Below, one piece after another: positions 9,801-17,887 of a stretch of DNA of 64,000 bases. Source of the stretch: Flavobacterium sp. 1 (GTDB lineage Bacteria; Bacteroidota; Bacteroidia; Flavobacteriales; Flavobacteriaceae); NCBI RefSeq assembly GCF_002797935.1, contig NZ_PGER01000001.1, positions 992,001 through 1,056,000 on the forward strand. Direction: 5' to 3'. Positions within the stretch are counted from its first letter, which is position 1. The number at the start of each line of letters is the position of its first letter. The translations under genes and the position numbers were made by a program. The notes beneath the pieces were generated by a model that saw only the letters and a list, made by a program, of their open reading frames with translations, had not been told where the DNA came from and did no database searches.

Positions 9801-10951
9801 AATGCTTTTATTCCATAATCATTGATAAAAATAAAGTTACCTTTTGAATCTGCTTCAAAAATTATATCAACTGCAGTTTGAATCAAGGTTTCGTATTGTT
9901 TTCTTATTTTTATTTCATTGGTTATGTCTTGTCCTATTCCAATGATACAGTTTTCATTGAATTTTTTATCAATCCATTGAATGAATTTATATTCTCCGTT
10001 TTTACATTTTAATTTTCTAATATATAAGCGATTGTCTACGAGGTTTTTATAGTAATCGATTCCAATAAATTCCGGATCTTCGGTAAGTGTCCAAAAGCCA
10101 TATCCCATTACTTCCTCAGGAGTATATCCTAAAATGGATGTTATAGTATCACTGCAAAAGGTTATTTCTCCCATTTTGTTTGTGGCAATGGTAAGTGAAT
10201 TTCCTCTATTTACAATTTCATTTGTAAAATTGACTTTTTCCTGAATTTTATATATAGCGATGTGTTTTATATGATTTATTATAAATATCATTATAGAATA
10301 GTTGATAAGTATAATAGCCTTGGCAACAGGAACTATGCTGAAAGCAAGTAATATAATTAAATAAGCAAAAACGCATCCGCAGAAAATCCAATACTTTTTT
10401 ATGGGTTTTATAATAATGTACGAAAAGAAAAATGCTAAAATGAATGTGTAAGTTGGTATGTTATCCTTTGGTAAGAAAACTATATTGTAGGCAGTTAATA
10501 TAAAATGAATATAAAATAAGCCTGTAAATATTGTTTGAATTCTATTGAATAAATATTTTGATTTTTCACTCAATATAAAAAATAATAAAAAAATGATTCC
10601 AACGGAAAAGTAATAATTTAATAAGCTTTTGGGTCTAACCTTAAATAATTCAAATAATATTTCTATAAAAGGAAGAGCTAATCCGAGAAATAATAAATAA
10701 AGTAGATATTCTCTTTTGTCTAATTCTTTTGATGTAAGATTATCTATATTTTTTAATATAGAATTTATTTTGTGATTGGAATATATAATAGCCAGTAATA
10801 TGATAAAAAACAATGCTATCAAAATGCTGTTTCGATTCGTAATATCTATCAATAAATTTTGCGCCAGGCTTAATGCCACAGGAGTGCAAACTGAACTTGA
10901 TAAAGAAAAGTTGAAGTTGAAAAACAGTAAATTTTCACAACATAATAGCAT
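6899..10951 (-). CDS. Hybrid sensor histidine kinase with PAS and GAF domains and a receiver domain
   Basis: A 1350-residue membrane kinase. About seven hydrophobic helices span residues 40-235. Then come two PAS domains (about 250-355 and 360-475), two GAF-like domains (about 495-650 and 660-830; both with the [20 protein letters not shown] type core), a third PAS/PAC (about 840-955), the HisKA box [14 protein letters not shown] near residue 985, an HATPase domain with [14 protein letters not shown], and a C-terminal receiver domain with [10 protein letters not shown] and phosphoacceptor [14 protein letters not shown]. It should autophosphorylate on His and pass phosphate to its own receiver; output partner and signal are unknown. 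It stands alone with no adjacent DNA-binding regulator. The first ~20 residues are unusual and the true start may be a little downstream. Confidence 0.88.
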   Translation of the reverse strand: MLLCCENLLFFNFNFSLSSSVCTPVALSLAQNLLIDITNRNSILIALFFIILLAIIYSNHKINSILKNIDNLTSKELDKREYLLYLLFLGLALPFIEILFELFKVRPKSLLNYYFSVGIIFLLFFILSEKSKYLFNRIQTIFTGLFYIHFILTAYNIVFLPKDNIPTYTFILAFFFSYIIIKPIKKYWIFCGCVFAYLIILLAFSIVPVAKAIILINYSIMIFIINHIKHIAIYKIQEKVNFTNEIVNRGNSLTIATNKMGEITFCSDTITSILGYTPEEVMGYGFWTLTEDPEFIGIDYYKNLVDNRLYIRKLKCKNGEYKFIQWIDKKFNENCIIGIGQDITNEIKIRKQYETLIQTAVDIIFEADSKGNFIFINDYGIKALGYSKEELFSKDFSSIIRKDYITNTMSFYQNILDIEENFTTLEFPIIKKDGDEIWISQNVFVRRNSFGEIDGYSGIARDITHLKNIEDEKAKRQFKIEKYSKTLKDLAVLNHSNSNDFKQTIINILQITSAALGVNRAGYWIYDTDKIICCKLYEAQTDVLENKIEFYKHENPAYFEKIENKLQVVQSDIRSYSTNNKIKSDYVYTNNIFSTLDTPVFFDGELKGILSFESTHQVKNWDNEDINFAKSISDLIIIALASQMRLEIERKLAYKSELLLVINKNTNQFLLEKSTEKLITGIINELGKVTKSERISFFKRDRKTNFFDQKCMWTNELQGFDTVHPILQNLEFTEFDSNLKDLSPAEFFESIKNNLKNEKVKSALSHLNASSMLFFPVFIKNEFDGFFAFDNSASERIWSPDEISILQLLVKNISSSIERNINESMIEESEERFRLLANNIPGTVYLSNYDENYTKIFLNDEIEKLTGYPKSDFLENKIFFIDLIFHEDIEGVLLKNKIALEEKKALHIVYRITHKNGSIVWVEEFGDSILKNGEIAFMEGIFIDITEKKKNESIVKEKELAEAANKAKSEFLANMSHEIRTPLNGIIGYTDLLMNSKLETTQKQYMKTINQSANILLEVVNDILDFSKIESGKLELNIEKYCIEDIILQIKELVNYQALSKNLQINYIIDEDVPKYVWVDYIRLKQVLINLLTNAIKFTHVGGIDLTISVLDVHKNSTSLRFSVKDTGIGIRKSNQKIIFQAFSQEDSSTTKKFGGTGLGLTISNQLLSLMNSKLQIKSQYNIGSTFFFDIKLKSSNKLKQNKVINSLKVISENRILQFENEEPKILIVEDNKINMLLTKTLVKQIVPKCIIYESSDGEKALDKVLEINPDIIFMDIQMPLINGYEATKAIRKIEKLQNTIIIALTAGTIMGEKEKCIEAGMNDYVSKPIIKKTLEDILEKWLKPKNISL

Positions 10952-11021
10952 AGTCGTTGGGGGTAACTATTTAATTTAAGATTTAATCGTCTGCAATTTA
11001 ATATTTATAGTTAAAATATTA

Positions 11022-11789
11022 TTAATTTTCTGCGGTATTATCTATTCCTACAATAGCACTGTAAATAGCATAATTCATGGAATAAATAAATGGTATTGTA
11101 AAAAATAGACCGACACAGCATGCCATTAGACCTATTAATGAGCCAATAATTGCTACAATTATTAATCCTAATAAAACAACTGGCTGTTTGAGAACAATTT
11201 GAATACTGAATTTTATAGCATCAATCGCTTGTAAATCGCCAAATATAATCAGAGGAATGGTAAGAAGTGTTGTAAATGATATGAAATAGTTAATTATGAT
11301 GCCTAGAAATTCAAGTTTTACATATCTCAATAAAGTAGCTTGAGCAAAGATGATTACTGTAATGATCAAAGTAGAAATTATAATTTCTTTTAAATAAGGC
11401 AATTTATAGAATGAAAATAGTGAAGAAACTGGGAAATTCTCGTCTCTGTCTCCATGGTCTGCCATTTTTAAGAAAGCCGCTTGAAACGGGCTAAGCAAAC
11501 AAGAAATAATTATGGAAATGATTCCCATGGCTAATAGATTAGTCTGAAGAAGGTTTTCTATTTTAAGCTGTCCCGAAGAAAGTTCTTTTGTCATTTCAGT
11601 TACACCAATAAATGATACTAGAGAAAAAGCACCAAAAACCACAAACAATATGCTGAAGATGACTATTACTGATCCCGCATATAAAGCAATTTTTTTATAA
11701 TTCTCAAAGGCATGATTGAATACATTTCCAAAATCTATTTGGTATCCGTTTTTTTCAATTTCCTGTAATCTTTTTAGAGTTTGATTCAT
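11022..11789 (-). CDS. Multipass membrane protein of unknown function
   Basis: 255 residues with a soluble N-terminus (QTLKRLQEIEKNGYQIDFGNVFNHAFENYKKIALYAG) followed by about six hydrophobic segments. The FxxAFxxYKK entry into the first helix is characteristic of a family of small flavobacterial membrane proteins that databases often mislabel as beta-carotene 15,15'-monooxygenase; nothing here supports that enzyme activity. A distant relation to DUF975-like integral membrane proteins is possible. It probably forms a single-gene unit with its own promoter upstream of 11789. Confidence 0.65.
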   Translation of the reverse strand: MNQTLKRLQEIEKNGYQIDFGNVFNHAFENYKKIALYAGSVIVIFSILFVVFGAFSLVSFIGVTEMTKELSSGQLKIENLLQTNLLAMGIISIIISCLLSPFQAAFLKMADHGDRDENFPVSSLFSFYKLPYLKEIIISTLIITVIIFAQATLLRYVKLEFLGIIINYFISFTTLLTIPLIIFGDLQAIDAIKFSIQIVLKQPVVLLGLIIVAIIGSLIGLMACCVGLFFTIPFIYSMNYAIYSAIVGIDNTAEN

Positions 11790-12003
11790 TTATATTGTTA
11801 GGTTAGTTAGTTATTTGTTAGATTTATTATTAAAAAAAAACAGACTTTTCAAATGATATTTGGTAAGAATTATGCGACATCCTCAATCTCGTATCAGTTA
11901 TTATAAAGGTCTGCATCAGTGTGTAAATTTACTGTTTTTTTATTTTTAATAAACGAAGAAATTTTTTCGGTGCTATTTTTTAAGTTTAGTTAATTTTTGT
12001 TTG

Positions 12004-13335
12004 TTATAACCAGTTTAATAATTTTTTTAGAGTACTAATTTTATTATTTGTATAAGGAGCGTATCTTAAATTTAAATCCAGCCAATTTGCTTTTTTTACA
12101 ATTCCTTTGTGATGAGAGAAAGTATCAAAACTCAATTGACCATGATATGCACCAATACCGCTGTGGCCTACACCGCCAAAAGGAAGCTTTTTATTTGCAA
12201 AATGAATTACCGTATCGTTTATACATCCTCCGCCAAATGAATGCTTTAAAATTGTTTTTCGCGCAAATTTTGTATCATCAGTAAAGACATACAAGGCAAG
12301 CGGTTTTTCATATTTTGAAATTATTTTATCGATTTCTTTTTCATCTTTATAAGTGATTATTGGGAGTAAAGGACCAAAAATTTCCTCCCGCATGAGTAAA
12401 CTGTCAAGATTATTTTCCTCTATTAATGTGGGTGAAATATAGCAGTCTTCAACATCAGTTTTGCCTCCCGTAATTATCTTTTCAGGTTCAATCATGCTCA
12501 CTAATCGATGCCAGTTTTTCTCGTTTATGATTCGGGCAAAATCAGGAGAATCTTTCGGGTTTTCTCCATAAGCATTTGTGATTTCATTTTTCATGAAATC
12601 TATAAAATGGCTTTTCATTTTTTCTTGAATTAAAATATAATCTGGAGCAATACAGGTTTGGCCGGCATTCAAAAATTTCCCCCAGACTATTCTCTTGGCA
12701 GCGAGTTTTAAATTGGCTGTTTCATCAATAATACAAGGATTTTTTCCGCCTAATTCAAGAGTTATGGGTGTGAGATGTTTTGCAGCTGCTTTGGCAATAA
12801 TTTTGCCTACAGCTACACTTCCTGTAAAGAAAATGTAATCCCATCGCTGTGCTAATAATTTTTGAGTAGCTTCAACACCGCCCTCAATTACTTTGGCATG
12901 CTGATGCTGGAAAACTTTTTCTATAATTCTAAAAATTATAGCCGATGTTTTTGGAGTTAGCTCTGAAGGTTTTAGCGTAACCTGATTGCCAGCGGCTACA
13001 GCAGCTATCAATGGACTTATAGCTAATTGAAATGGATAATTCCAAGGTGCTATAATCAAAACTTTTCCGTAAGGTTCTTTAACGATATAATCTGTTGAAG
13101 GAAAATTAAATATAGAAGGGGTTACATTTTTAATTTTGGCCCATTTTTCAATATTCTTTATGGTACTTTTTAATTCCGAAATGATGTAGCTGGTTTCGGT
13201 TGCAATCGATTCAAAGACTGGTTTTTTGAAATCCTCATATAATGCCTGGATGATCTCATTTTCATGCTTGACAATTTCATCCATTAATTTTATTAAAGCT
13301 TCTTTTCTGGCACTAATATTCAGTTTGTAACTCAT
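12004..13335 (-). CDS. Aldehyde dehydrogenase, class 3-like
   Basis: A 443-residue NAD(P)-dependent aldehyde dehydrogenase, similar in length to class 3 enzymes, which lack the N-terminal extension of class 1/2. Seen directly: the oxyanion asparagine in APWNYP (N99), the general base glutamate in LELGGKNP (E194), and the catalytic cysteine in FLNAGQTCIAP (C228). The C-terminal GGVGHSGIGAYHG segment closes the active site. These enzymes oxidise medium- and long-chain or aromatic aldehydes. No neighbouring gene specifies the substrate. A hydrophobic, basic C-terminus (LKKLLNWL) could be a peripheral membrane anchor as in fatty aldehyde dehydrogenases, but this is inference. Confidence 0.92.
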   Translation of the reverse strand: MSYKLNISARKEALIKLMDEIVKHENEIIQALYEDFKKPVFESIATETSYIISELKSTIKNIEKWAKIKNVTPSIFNFPSTDYIVKEPYGKVLIIAPWNYPFQLAISPLIAAVAAGNQVTLKPSELTPKTSAIIFRIIEKVFQHQHAKVIEGGVEATQKLLAQRWDYIFFTGSVAVGKIIAKAAAKHLTPITLELGGKNPCIIDETANLKLAAKRIVWGKFLNAGQTCIAPDYILIQEKMKSHFIDFMKNEITNAYGENPKDSPDFARIINEKNWHRLVSMIEPEKIITGGKTDVEDCYISPTLIEENNLDSLLMREEIFGPLLPIITYKDEKEIDKIISKYEKPLALYVFTDDTKFARKTILKHSFGGGCINDTVIHFANKKLPFGGVGHSGIGAYHGQLSFDTFSHHKGIVKKANWLDLNLRYAPYTNNKISTLKKLLNWL

Positions 13336-13412
13336 AGCAAAAAAGATTTAAATCATTATGTAAGTGCAAGTTAAATTTAAATTTCAAAATATAATCCTTT
13401 TCAGACTGAAAT

Positions 13413-14108
13413 TTAAATAGCTTTCCAAATAATTTCTTCTGGAGTAGGAGCAATTATAGTGATATCTTCTTTAGAAACGGGATGGACAAAAACCAGCTTC
13501 CTGGCATGTAAATGAATGCCTCCATCAGGATTGCTTCGGTCAAAACCATATTTCAAATCTCCTTTTATTGGCGAACCGACTGCTGATAATTGTGCTCTAA
13601 TTTGGTGGTGTCTTCCGGTGTGCAGTTGAATTTCAAGTCCGTAATAATTATCGAGCTCTTTGATGATTTTATATTCTAAACTCGCCATTTTACTGTCAGG
13701 AACTTCTTTAAGATAGGCTTTTGAAGTGTTGTTTTTTTCGTTTCTTTTAATATAATGAACGAGTGTATCTTGGTTTTTGGGCGGTTTATTTTTGACTACT
13801 GCCCAATATGTTTTTTTGGTTTCTCTGTTGCTGAACAGCTCATTCATACGGGTTAAAGCTTTGCTGGTACGGGCAAAAACTACAATTCCAGTAGTAGGTC
13901 TGTCCAGTCGATGAACCACTCCTAAGAAAACTTCGCCAGGCTTATTGTATTTATCTTTGATATATTCTTTTACAACATCGCTTAACGGTTTGTCACCTGT
14001 CTTGTCACCCTGCACAATATCACCCACACGCTTGTTTATCACGATAAGGTGGTTGTCTTCGTGCAGGATTTGGAGATTGGATTTTGTTGATATTATTTTA
14101 TTGGACAT
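13413..14108 (-). CDS. RluA family RNA pseudouridine synthase
   Basis: 231 residues; converts specific uridines in rRNA or tRNA to pseudouridine. The catalytic motif HRLDRPTTGIVVFARTSKA contains the active aspartate. A second conserved stretch, LHTGRHHQIRAQLSAVGSPIKGDLKYG, follows near residue 160. There is no S4 RNA-binding domain at the N-terminus (the protein begins almost directly with ILHEDNHLIVINKRVGDIVQGDKTG), as in RluC-like short members of Bacteroidota. The gene lies in the same direction as panB and the four-helix gene but with gaps of about 60 and 180 bases, so operon membership is uncertain. Confidence 0.9.
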   Translation of the reverse strand: MSNKIISTKSNLQILHEDNHLIVINKRVGDIVQGDKTGDKPLSDVVKEYIKDKYNKPGEVFLGVVHRLDRPTTGIVVFARTSKALTRMNELFSNRETKKTYWAVVKNKPPKNQDTLVHYIKRNEKNNTSKAYLKEVPDSKMASLEYKIIKELDNYYGLEIQLHTGRHHQIRAQLSAVGSPIKGDLKYGFDRSNPDGGIHLHARKLVFVHPVSKEDITIIAPTPEEIIWKAI

Positions 14109-14170
14109 CTTAGATTTTTTGACTTTTTAGATTTTTTAGAACAGTGAGACGTCTAAAAAAATATAAGTTT
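14109..14170. repeat. Degenerate TCTAA-type short repeats, left of the four-helix-bundle gene
   Basis: Several imperfect copies of a 10-11 base unit of the form TTAGATTTTTT occur here; read on the minus strand they resemble AATCTAAnAAGTC. The same unit occurs in plus orientation at 14640-14712 on the other side of the four-helix-bundle gene. Confidence 0.45.
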
Positions 14171-14530
14171 TTATTGGTTTTGTATTAAGTTTGATCTGAA
14201 TTTTGATGTCATTTTTACAATTTCATCAAGTATATTTATTAATTCATCGGTTTTGTCTAGGTTGATAAATCCTAAATCAGATGCGATTAATAGTTGTGTT
14301 TCAATTTCATAAGCTGAACCAATAGCGATTTCTAAAAATCTTGCAAAATCTTTGTTTGATTGCCTGGAGGAACCTTCTGCTATATTAGAAGGAATCGACA
14401 CAGCCGCTCTTCTTAATTGATTTGTGAGTCCAAATCTTTCTTCACTTGGAAAAGTGGATGTAACTGAATATATTTTAACACAAAAGGTTCTGCTTTTTTT
14501 CCAGATTTCTAATTCTTTAAATCGATGCAT
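14171..14530 (-). CDS. Four-helix-bundle protein, 23S rRNA intervening-sequence (IVP/bAvd-like) family
   Basis: 119 residues, the normal length. The start HRFKELEIWKKSRTF and the core GLTNQLRRAAVSIPSNIAEGSSR...FLEIAIGSAYEIETQLLIA are diagnostic of the S23/four-helix-bundle family. Relatives are encoded within spacers that interrupt 23S rRNA genes, and the same fold serves as the accessory protein bAvd of diversity-generating retroelements; most lone copies have no assigned role. No rRNA gene or reverse transcriptase is nearby. The gene is flanked on both sides by clusters of degenerate TCTAA repeats, a common setting for this family. Confidence 0.9.
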   Translation of the reverse strand: MHRFKELEIWKKSRTFCVKIYSVTSTFPSEERFGLTNQLRRAAVSIPSNIAEGSSRQSNKDFARFLEIAIGSAYEIETQLLIASDLGFINLDKTDELINILDEIVKMTSKFRSNLIQNQ

Positions 14531-14635
14531 TTTTATTTATTTGAAAGGTTGTATAGTTAGTTTTATCAAAAATTTGTTTCGATATACAAAACTAAATACA
14601 ATTTAAAATAAAATATAAAAAGACTGAAAGAAAAA

Positions 14636-14712
14636 TTCTCTAAAAATCAAAGAAGTTTAAAATTCTAAGAATTCTAACAATCTAAGAAGTCTAAAAATCT
14701 AAGTGGTCTAAT
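14636..14712. repeat. Degenerate TCTAAG tandem repeats
   Basis: Roughly six imperfect units of the form AGTCTAAnAATCTAAG follow each other between the four-helix-bundle gene and panB. No long exact period is kept. The opposite-strand version lies at 14109-14170. Confidence 0.55.
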
Positions 14713-15531
14713 TTAATATTGTTCCTTTTCGTTTGGAAAATCTTTGGATTTCACATCTTCAACATATTGACTGATCGCTGAGGTCATTCCTTCGTATAAA
14801 TTCATGTAACGTCTTAAGAAACGGGGGCTAAATTCGTTGTTCATTCCCAACATATCATGGATTACCAATACTTGACCATCTACACCGCCACCAGCACCTA
14901 TTCCAATTACTGGAATCGAAATGCTTTTTGCCACTTTTTCAGCCAAATGAGCTGGAATTTTTTCAAGTACCAAAGCAAAACAGCCTAATTTTTCGAGTAA
15001 TTTGGCATCTTCCATCAATTTTTCAGCTTCTTCTTCTTCTTTGGCACGAACGGTATAAGTGCCGAATTTATAAATAGACTGCGGAGTTAATCCCAAATGT
15101 CCCATAACAGGAATTCCGGCATTCAAGATTTTTTTGATAGAATCTTTTATTTCTTTTCCACCTTCTAATTTTACAGCGTGACCGCCGCTTTCTTTCATGA
15201 TTCTGATGGAAGAACGCAATGCTTCTTTCGAATCAGATTGGTAGCTTCCAAAAGGCAAATCAACAACAACCAAAGCTCTTTCTACAGCTCTAACTACTGA
15301 TGAAGCATGATAAATCATCTGGTCCAAAGTGATGGGTAAAGTGGTTTCATGACCAGCCATAACATTTGAAGCAGAATCTCCAACCAGAATTACATCTATT
15401 CCGGCAGTATCCACAATCTTAGCCATTGTATAATCATAAGCCGTTAACATAGAGATTTTTTCACCATTGGATTTCATCTCGATTAATGACTTAGTGGTAA
15501 TTCTTTTGTAATCTTTTTTTATTGCAGACAT
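14713..15531 (-). CDS. panB: 3-methyl-2-oxobutanoate hydroxymethyltransferase
   Basis: 272 residues. PanB transfers a hydroxymethyl group from 5,10-methylene-tetrahydrofolate to 2-oxoisovalerate, giving ketopantoate, the first committed step of pantothenate and CoA synthesis; it acts in the cytoplasm. Diagnostic sequences are [45 protein letters not shown] (metal ligands are the two Asp), [18 protein letters not shown] and [22 protein letters not shown]. Length and all motifs are normal. No panC or panD is adjacent, so the pathway genes are dispersed, as often in flavobacteria. Confidence 0.97.
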   Translation of the reverse strand: MSAIKKDYKRITTKSLIEMKSNGEKISMLTAYDYTMAKIVDTAGIDVILVGDSASNVMAGHETTLPITLDQMIYHASSVVRAVERALVVVDLPFGSYQSDSKEALRSSIRIMKESGGHAVKLEGGKEIKDSIKKILNAGIPVMGHLGLTPQSIYKFGTYTVRAKEEEEAEKLMEDAKLLEKLGCFALVLEKIPAHLAEKVAKSISIPVIGIGAGGGVDGQVLVIHDMLGMNNEFSPRFLRRYMNLYEGMTSAISQYVEDVKSKDFPNEKEQY

Positions 15532-15817
15532 CTAAATAATTATTTTATTTCCGAAATGCTCGGTATTGATTTTGTTTTGAGAGCGTAAAAGTACTAAATA
15601 GAAATTTTCTAAATTGAATTTTTAAGAAGAATGTCACAAAAGGGACTGCGTAAATTACGGTATTACGATTTAAACATCCTATTTTGAAGAATTCTTGTAA
15701 AAATATTGAATCGGTTAAACTTTAACCCTTATTTTGTTTTCATCCGGGTAAATCAAATCTTTATAAAATCTTTATATCCAGCCTTGTTATATTATAAAAT
15801 ACTTATGGGATATGATT

Positions 15818-15825
15818 TAACTTTG
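15818..15825 (+). promoter_or_regulatory. -7 promoter box upstream of the DUF4118 kinase
   Basis: TAACTTTG at 15818-15825 matches TAnnTTTG, 24 bases before the ATG at 15850. I see no convincing TTG at the proper -33 spacing. Its position argues that translation starts at 15850, not at the earlier in-frame ATG at 15706. Confidence 0.5.
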
Positions 15826-15849
15826 TCTTATCAAATAAATACGGGGATT

Positions 15850-16962
15850 ATGAATAGTATTTTGAATCAAATAAAGATTAAAAATCAATATTTAATAAGC
15901 GTTTTATCGGTTGGGACAGTCGCATCATTGTGTTTGTTTATCAGAGACTATTTAGACTATAAAATTGTTGGTTATATTTTGTTGGTGGTTGTTTCGGTGC
16001 TGTCTATGTTTTTGGCAATTTTACCATTACTGCTCAGTGCTATTTTAAGTGCACTGATTTTGAATTTTTTCTTTATTCAGCCATACTATACTTTGCACAT
16101 CAGCAATGCCGAAGATTCATTACTGTTGTTTTTATTTTTCATAATTGCTCTTGTAAATGCTGTTCTGACCCACAAAATAAGAAGAGCAGAAAAGATACTG
16201 CAGGTAAAAGAAGTCAGGATCAATACCATGAAACTGTACAATGCTTTATTGGATTCTTTATCTCATGAATTAAGAACACCAATTTCGACTATTATGGGGG
16301 CTATCGATACAATTCAAAGCAAATCGGTGCATATTTCCGAAGAAAATAAAGAAAATTTATATTCAGAAATTGAAAAAGCATCTTTGAGACTGAATCATCA
16401 AGTGGAAAATTTATTGAATATGTCCCGATTGGAATCGGGTGTTATTGAACCAAAAATGGATTGGTGTGATTTAGAAGAATTGGTTTATAATGTTTTGGAT
16501 CATTTAAAGGACGATCTGCAGTTTCATAAAGTAGTCGTGAAAACAGACGAAAACTTGCCTCTTTTTAAATTGGACTACGGGCTGATGCAGCAGATTATTT
16601 TTAATTTGGTTTTTAATGCTTCGCAATACACACCCAAAGGAGCTAAAATAGAAATCAGGGTTTCTTATAATGCTGATGTCGATTTTGAATATAATCCCGA
16701 TAAATTAGCTCCCTGCGTGATTACGATTGCCGATGACGGCATCGGTTTTCCTGATAATGAAATTGGTAAAGTGTTTGATAAATTTTATCGTCTGCAAAAT
16801 TCAAAAACAGGCGGAACAGGATTGGGTTTATCAATTGTAAAAGGATTTGTTGAGGCACAACACGGAAAAGTGACACTTGAAAACAGGGAAGAAGGAGGTT
16901 CAATTTTTACGCTTAGCTTTCACACCTTAACAATGAATACTAAAGAAATTTCAAATGAATAA
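15850..16962 (+). CDS. DUF4118 sensor histidine kinase, KdpD C-terminal-like
   Basis: With the start at 15850 the protein has about 370 residues. Four hydrophobic helices (the DUF4118 module, FIRDYLDYKIVGYILLVVVSVLSMFLAILPLLLSAILSALILNFFFIQPYYTLHI) are followed by a HisKA box SHELRTPISTIMGA and an HATPase domain with FNASQYTPKG, DDGIGFP and GGTGLGLSIVKGFVEAQHG. This is the C-terminal half of KdpD; the cytoplasmic KdpD and Usp domains that sense K+ in the full-length protein are missing. The frame extends to an ATG at 15706 but a -7 box at 15818 makes that start unlikely. It overlaps the response regulator by 8 bases and is followed by a Kup K+ transporter, so potassium control is the likely job. 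Confidence 0.85.
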   Translation: MNSILNQIKIKNQYLISVLSVGTVASLCLFIRDYLDYKIVGYILLVVVSVLSMFLAILPLLLSAILSALILNFFFIQPYYTLHISNAEDSLLLFLFFIIALVNAVLTHKIRRAEKILQVKEVRINTMKLYNALLDSLSHELRTPISTIMGAIDTIQSKSVHISEENKENLYSEIEKASLRLNHQVENLLNMSRLESGVIEPKMDWCDLEELVYNVLDHLKDDLQFHKVVVKTDENLPLFKLDYGLMQQIIFNLVFNASQYTPKGAKIEIRVSYNADVDFEYNPDKLAPCVITIADDGIGFPDNEIGKVFDKFYRLQNSKTGGTGLGLSIVKGFVEAQHGKVTLENREEGGSIFTLSFHTLTMNTKEISNE

Positions 16963-17641
16963 TAGTGCTCAAATTTTGGTTATTGATGATGAAATTCAAA
17001 TTAGGAAACTGCTTGAAATTACATTGGAGTCAAATGATTACAGAACAATTTTTGCCGTAAATGCAAAAGAAGGTCTGTCTATGGTGGCTAATCATCAGCC
17101 TGATTTGGTTATTCTTGATTTGGGTTTGCCAGATGAAGACGGACAAGTTGTTTTGAAACGATTGCGGGAATGGTATAATAATCCAATTATAATTTTAACG
17201 GTAAAAAGCGCCGAAGAAGAGATTGTTAAAGCACTTGATAACGGAGCAAATGATTATTTGACCAAACCGTTTCGCACACAGGAATTACTAGCTAGAATTC
17301 GAACTGCTTTGCGAAATATAGTTTCCAATGAAAAAGAACCGATAATTGAGTTTGGTGCTGTTTCAATTGATTTGGCTTCCAGAATTGTGAGGCTGAATAA
17401 TGAAATTTTGAAACTTACAACAACTGAATACAACTTGCTTTCTATTTTTGTAAAAAATGAGGGACGAGTATTAACACATCAATATTTACTGAAACAGGTT
17501 TGGGGAAACAGCTATGCAGACCAGACACAATACCTGCGTGTTTTTGTCGCACAGCTTCGAAAAAAAATTGAAGAAGACCCCAACCGCCCTAAGTTCATCA
17601 TCACTGAATCTGGTGTAGGATACCGATTTAACACCAGTTAG
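16955..17641 (+). CDS. OmpR/KdpE family response regulator
   Basis: 228 residues: a receiver domain (about 1-120) with acidic pocket VIDDE, phosphoacceptor aspartate in VILDLGLP and the conserved lysine in DYLTKPF, then a winged-helix DNA-binding domain (about 130-228) ending VGYRFN. The overlap of 8 bases with the upstream kinase implies translational coupling. Among OmpR-type regulators the LDLGLPDEDG and LTVKSAEEEIVKALDNGANDYLTKPF stretches are closest to KdpE. No kdpFABC genes are in the window; the next gene is kup. Confidence 0.9.
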   Translation: MNNSAQILVIDDEIQIRKLLEITLESNDYRTIFAVNAKEGLSMVANHQPDLVILDLGLPDEDGQVVLKRLREWYNNPIIILTVKSAEEEIVKALDNGANDYLTKPFRTQELLARIRTALRNIVSNEKEPIIEFGAVSIDLASRIVRLNNEILKLTTTEYNLLSIFVKNEGRVLTHQYLLKQVWGNSYADQTQYLRVFVAQLRKKIEEDPNRPKFIITESGVGYRFNTS

Positions 17642-17887
17642 AATTAATTTAGTTTTTAGTGCTTAGTAATTAGTGATTAGCCTTTTATTATACTAATAAA
17701 AAGAATTAGCAGAGCCTATCATAAAGCTTTTTGGTTTAGTTTTTTATAAATTATAAATGTTAGATTCTGCAATGGAAAGCTAATCACTGAATTTAAAAGA
17801 ATGTAATATGGAGTGTTGTATTCACCTCATATAGGACTTTCTATATCCAAAAAATAATGAATTATAATGAATAAAAATTAAAATAAA
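17642..17887. other. Intergenic region before kup with inverted repeat
   Basis: A 246-base gap. TTAGTGATTAGC near 17668-17680 and GCTAATCACTGAA near 17779-17792 form separated inverted arms of about 10 bases, so the stretch may fold or may be a short palindromic repeat element. I do not see a clear TAnnTTTG promoter. Confidence 0.3.

Noticed and set aside
11022..11789. Beta-carotene 15,15'-monooxygenase
   Set aside because: A common database label for this membrane family, but the sequence has no histidine ligands or propeller repeats of that enzyme.
15706..15849. N-terminal extension of the DUF4118 kinase
   Set aside because: The extra 48 codons contain a -7 promoter box at 15818 and have no family match; the ATG at 15850 fits the DUF4118 start.
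17642..17887. Riboswitch (for example c-di-AMP type) before kup
   Set aside because: Only a simple inverted repeat is visible; I could not match any conserved riboswitch core.
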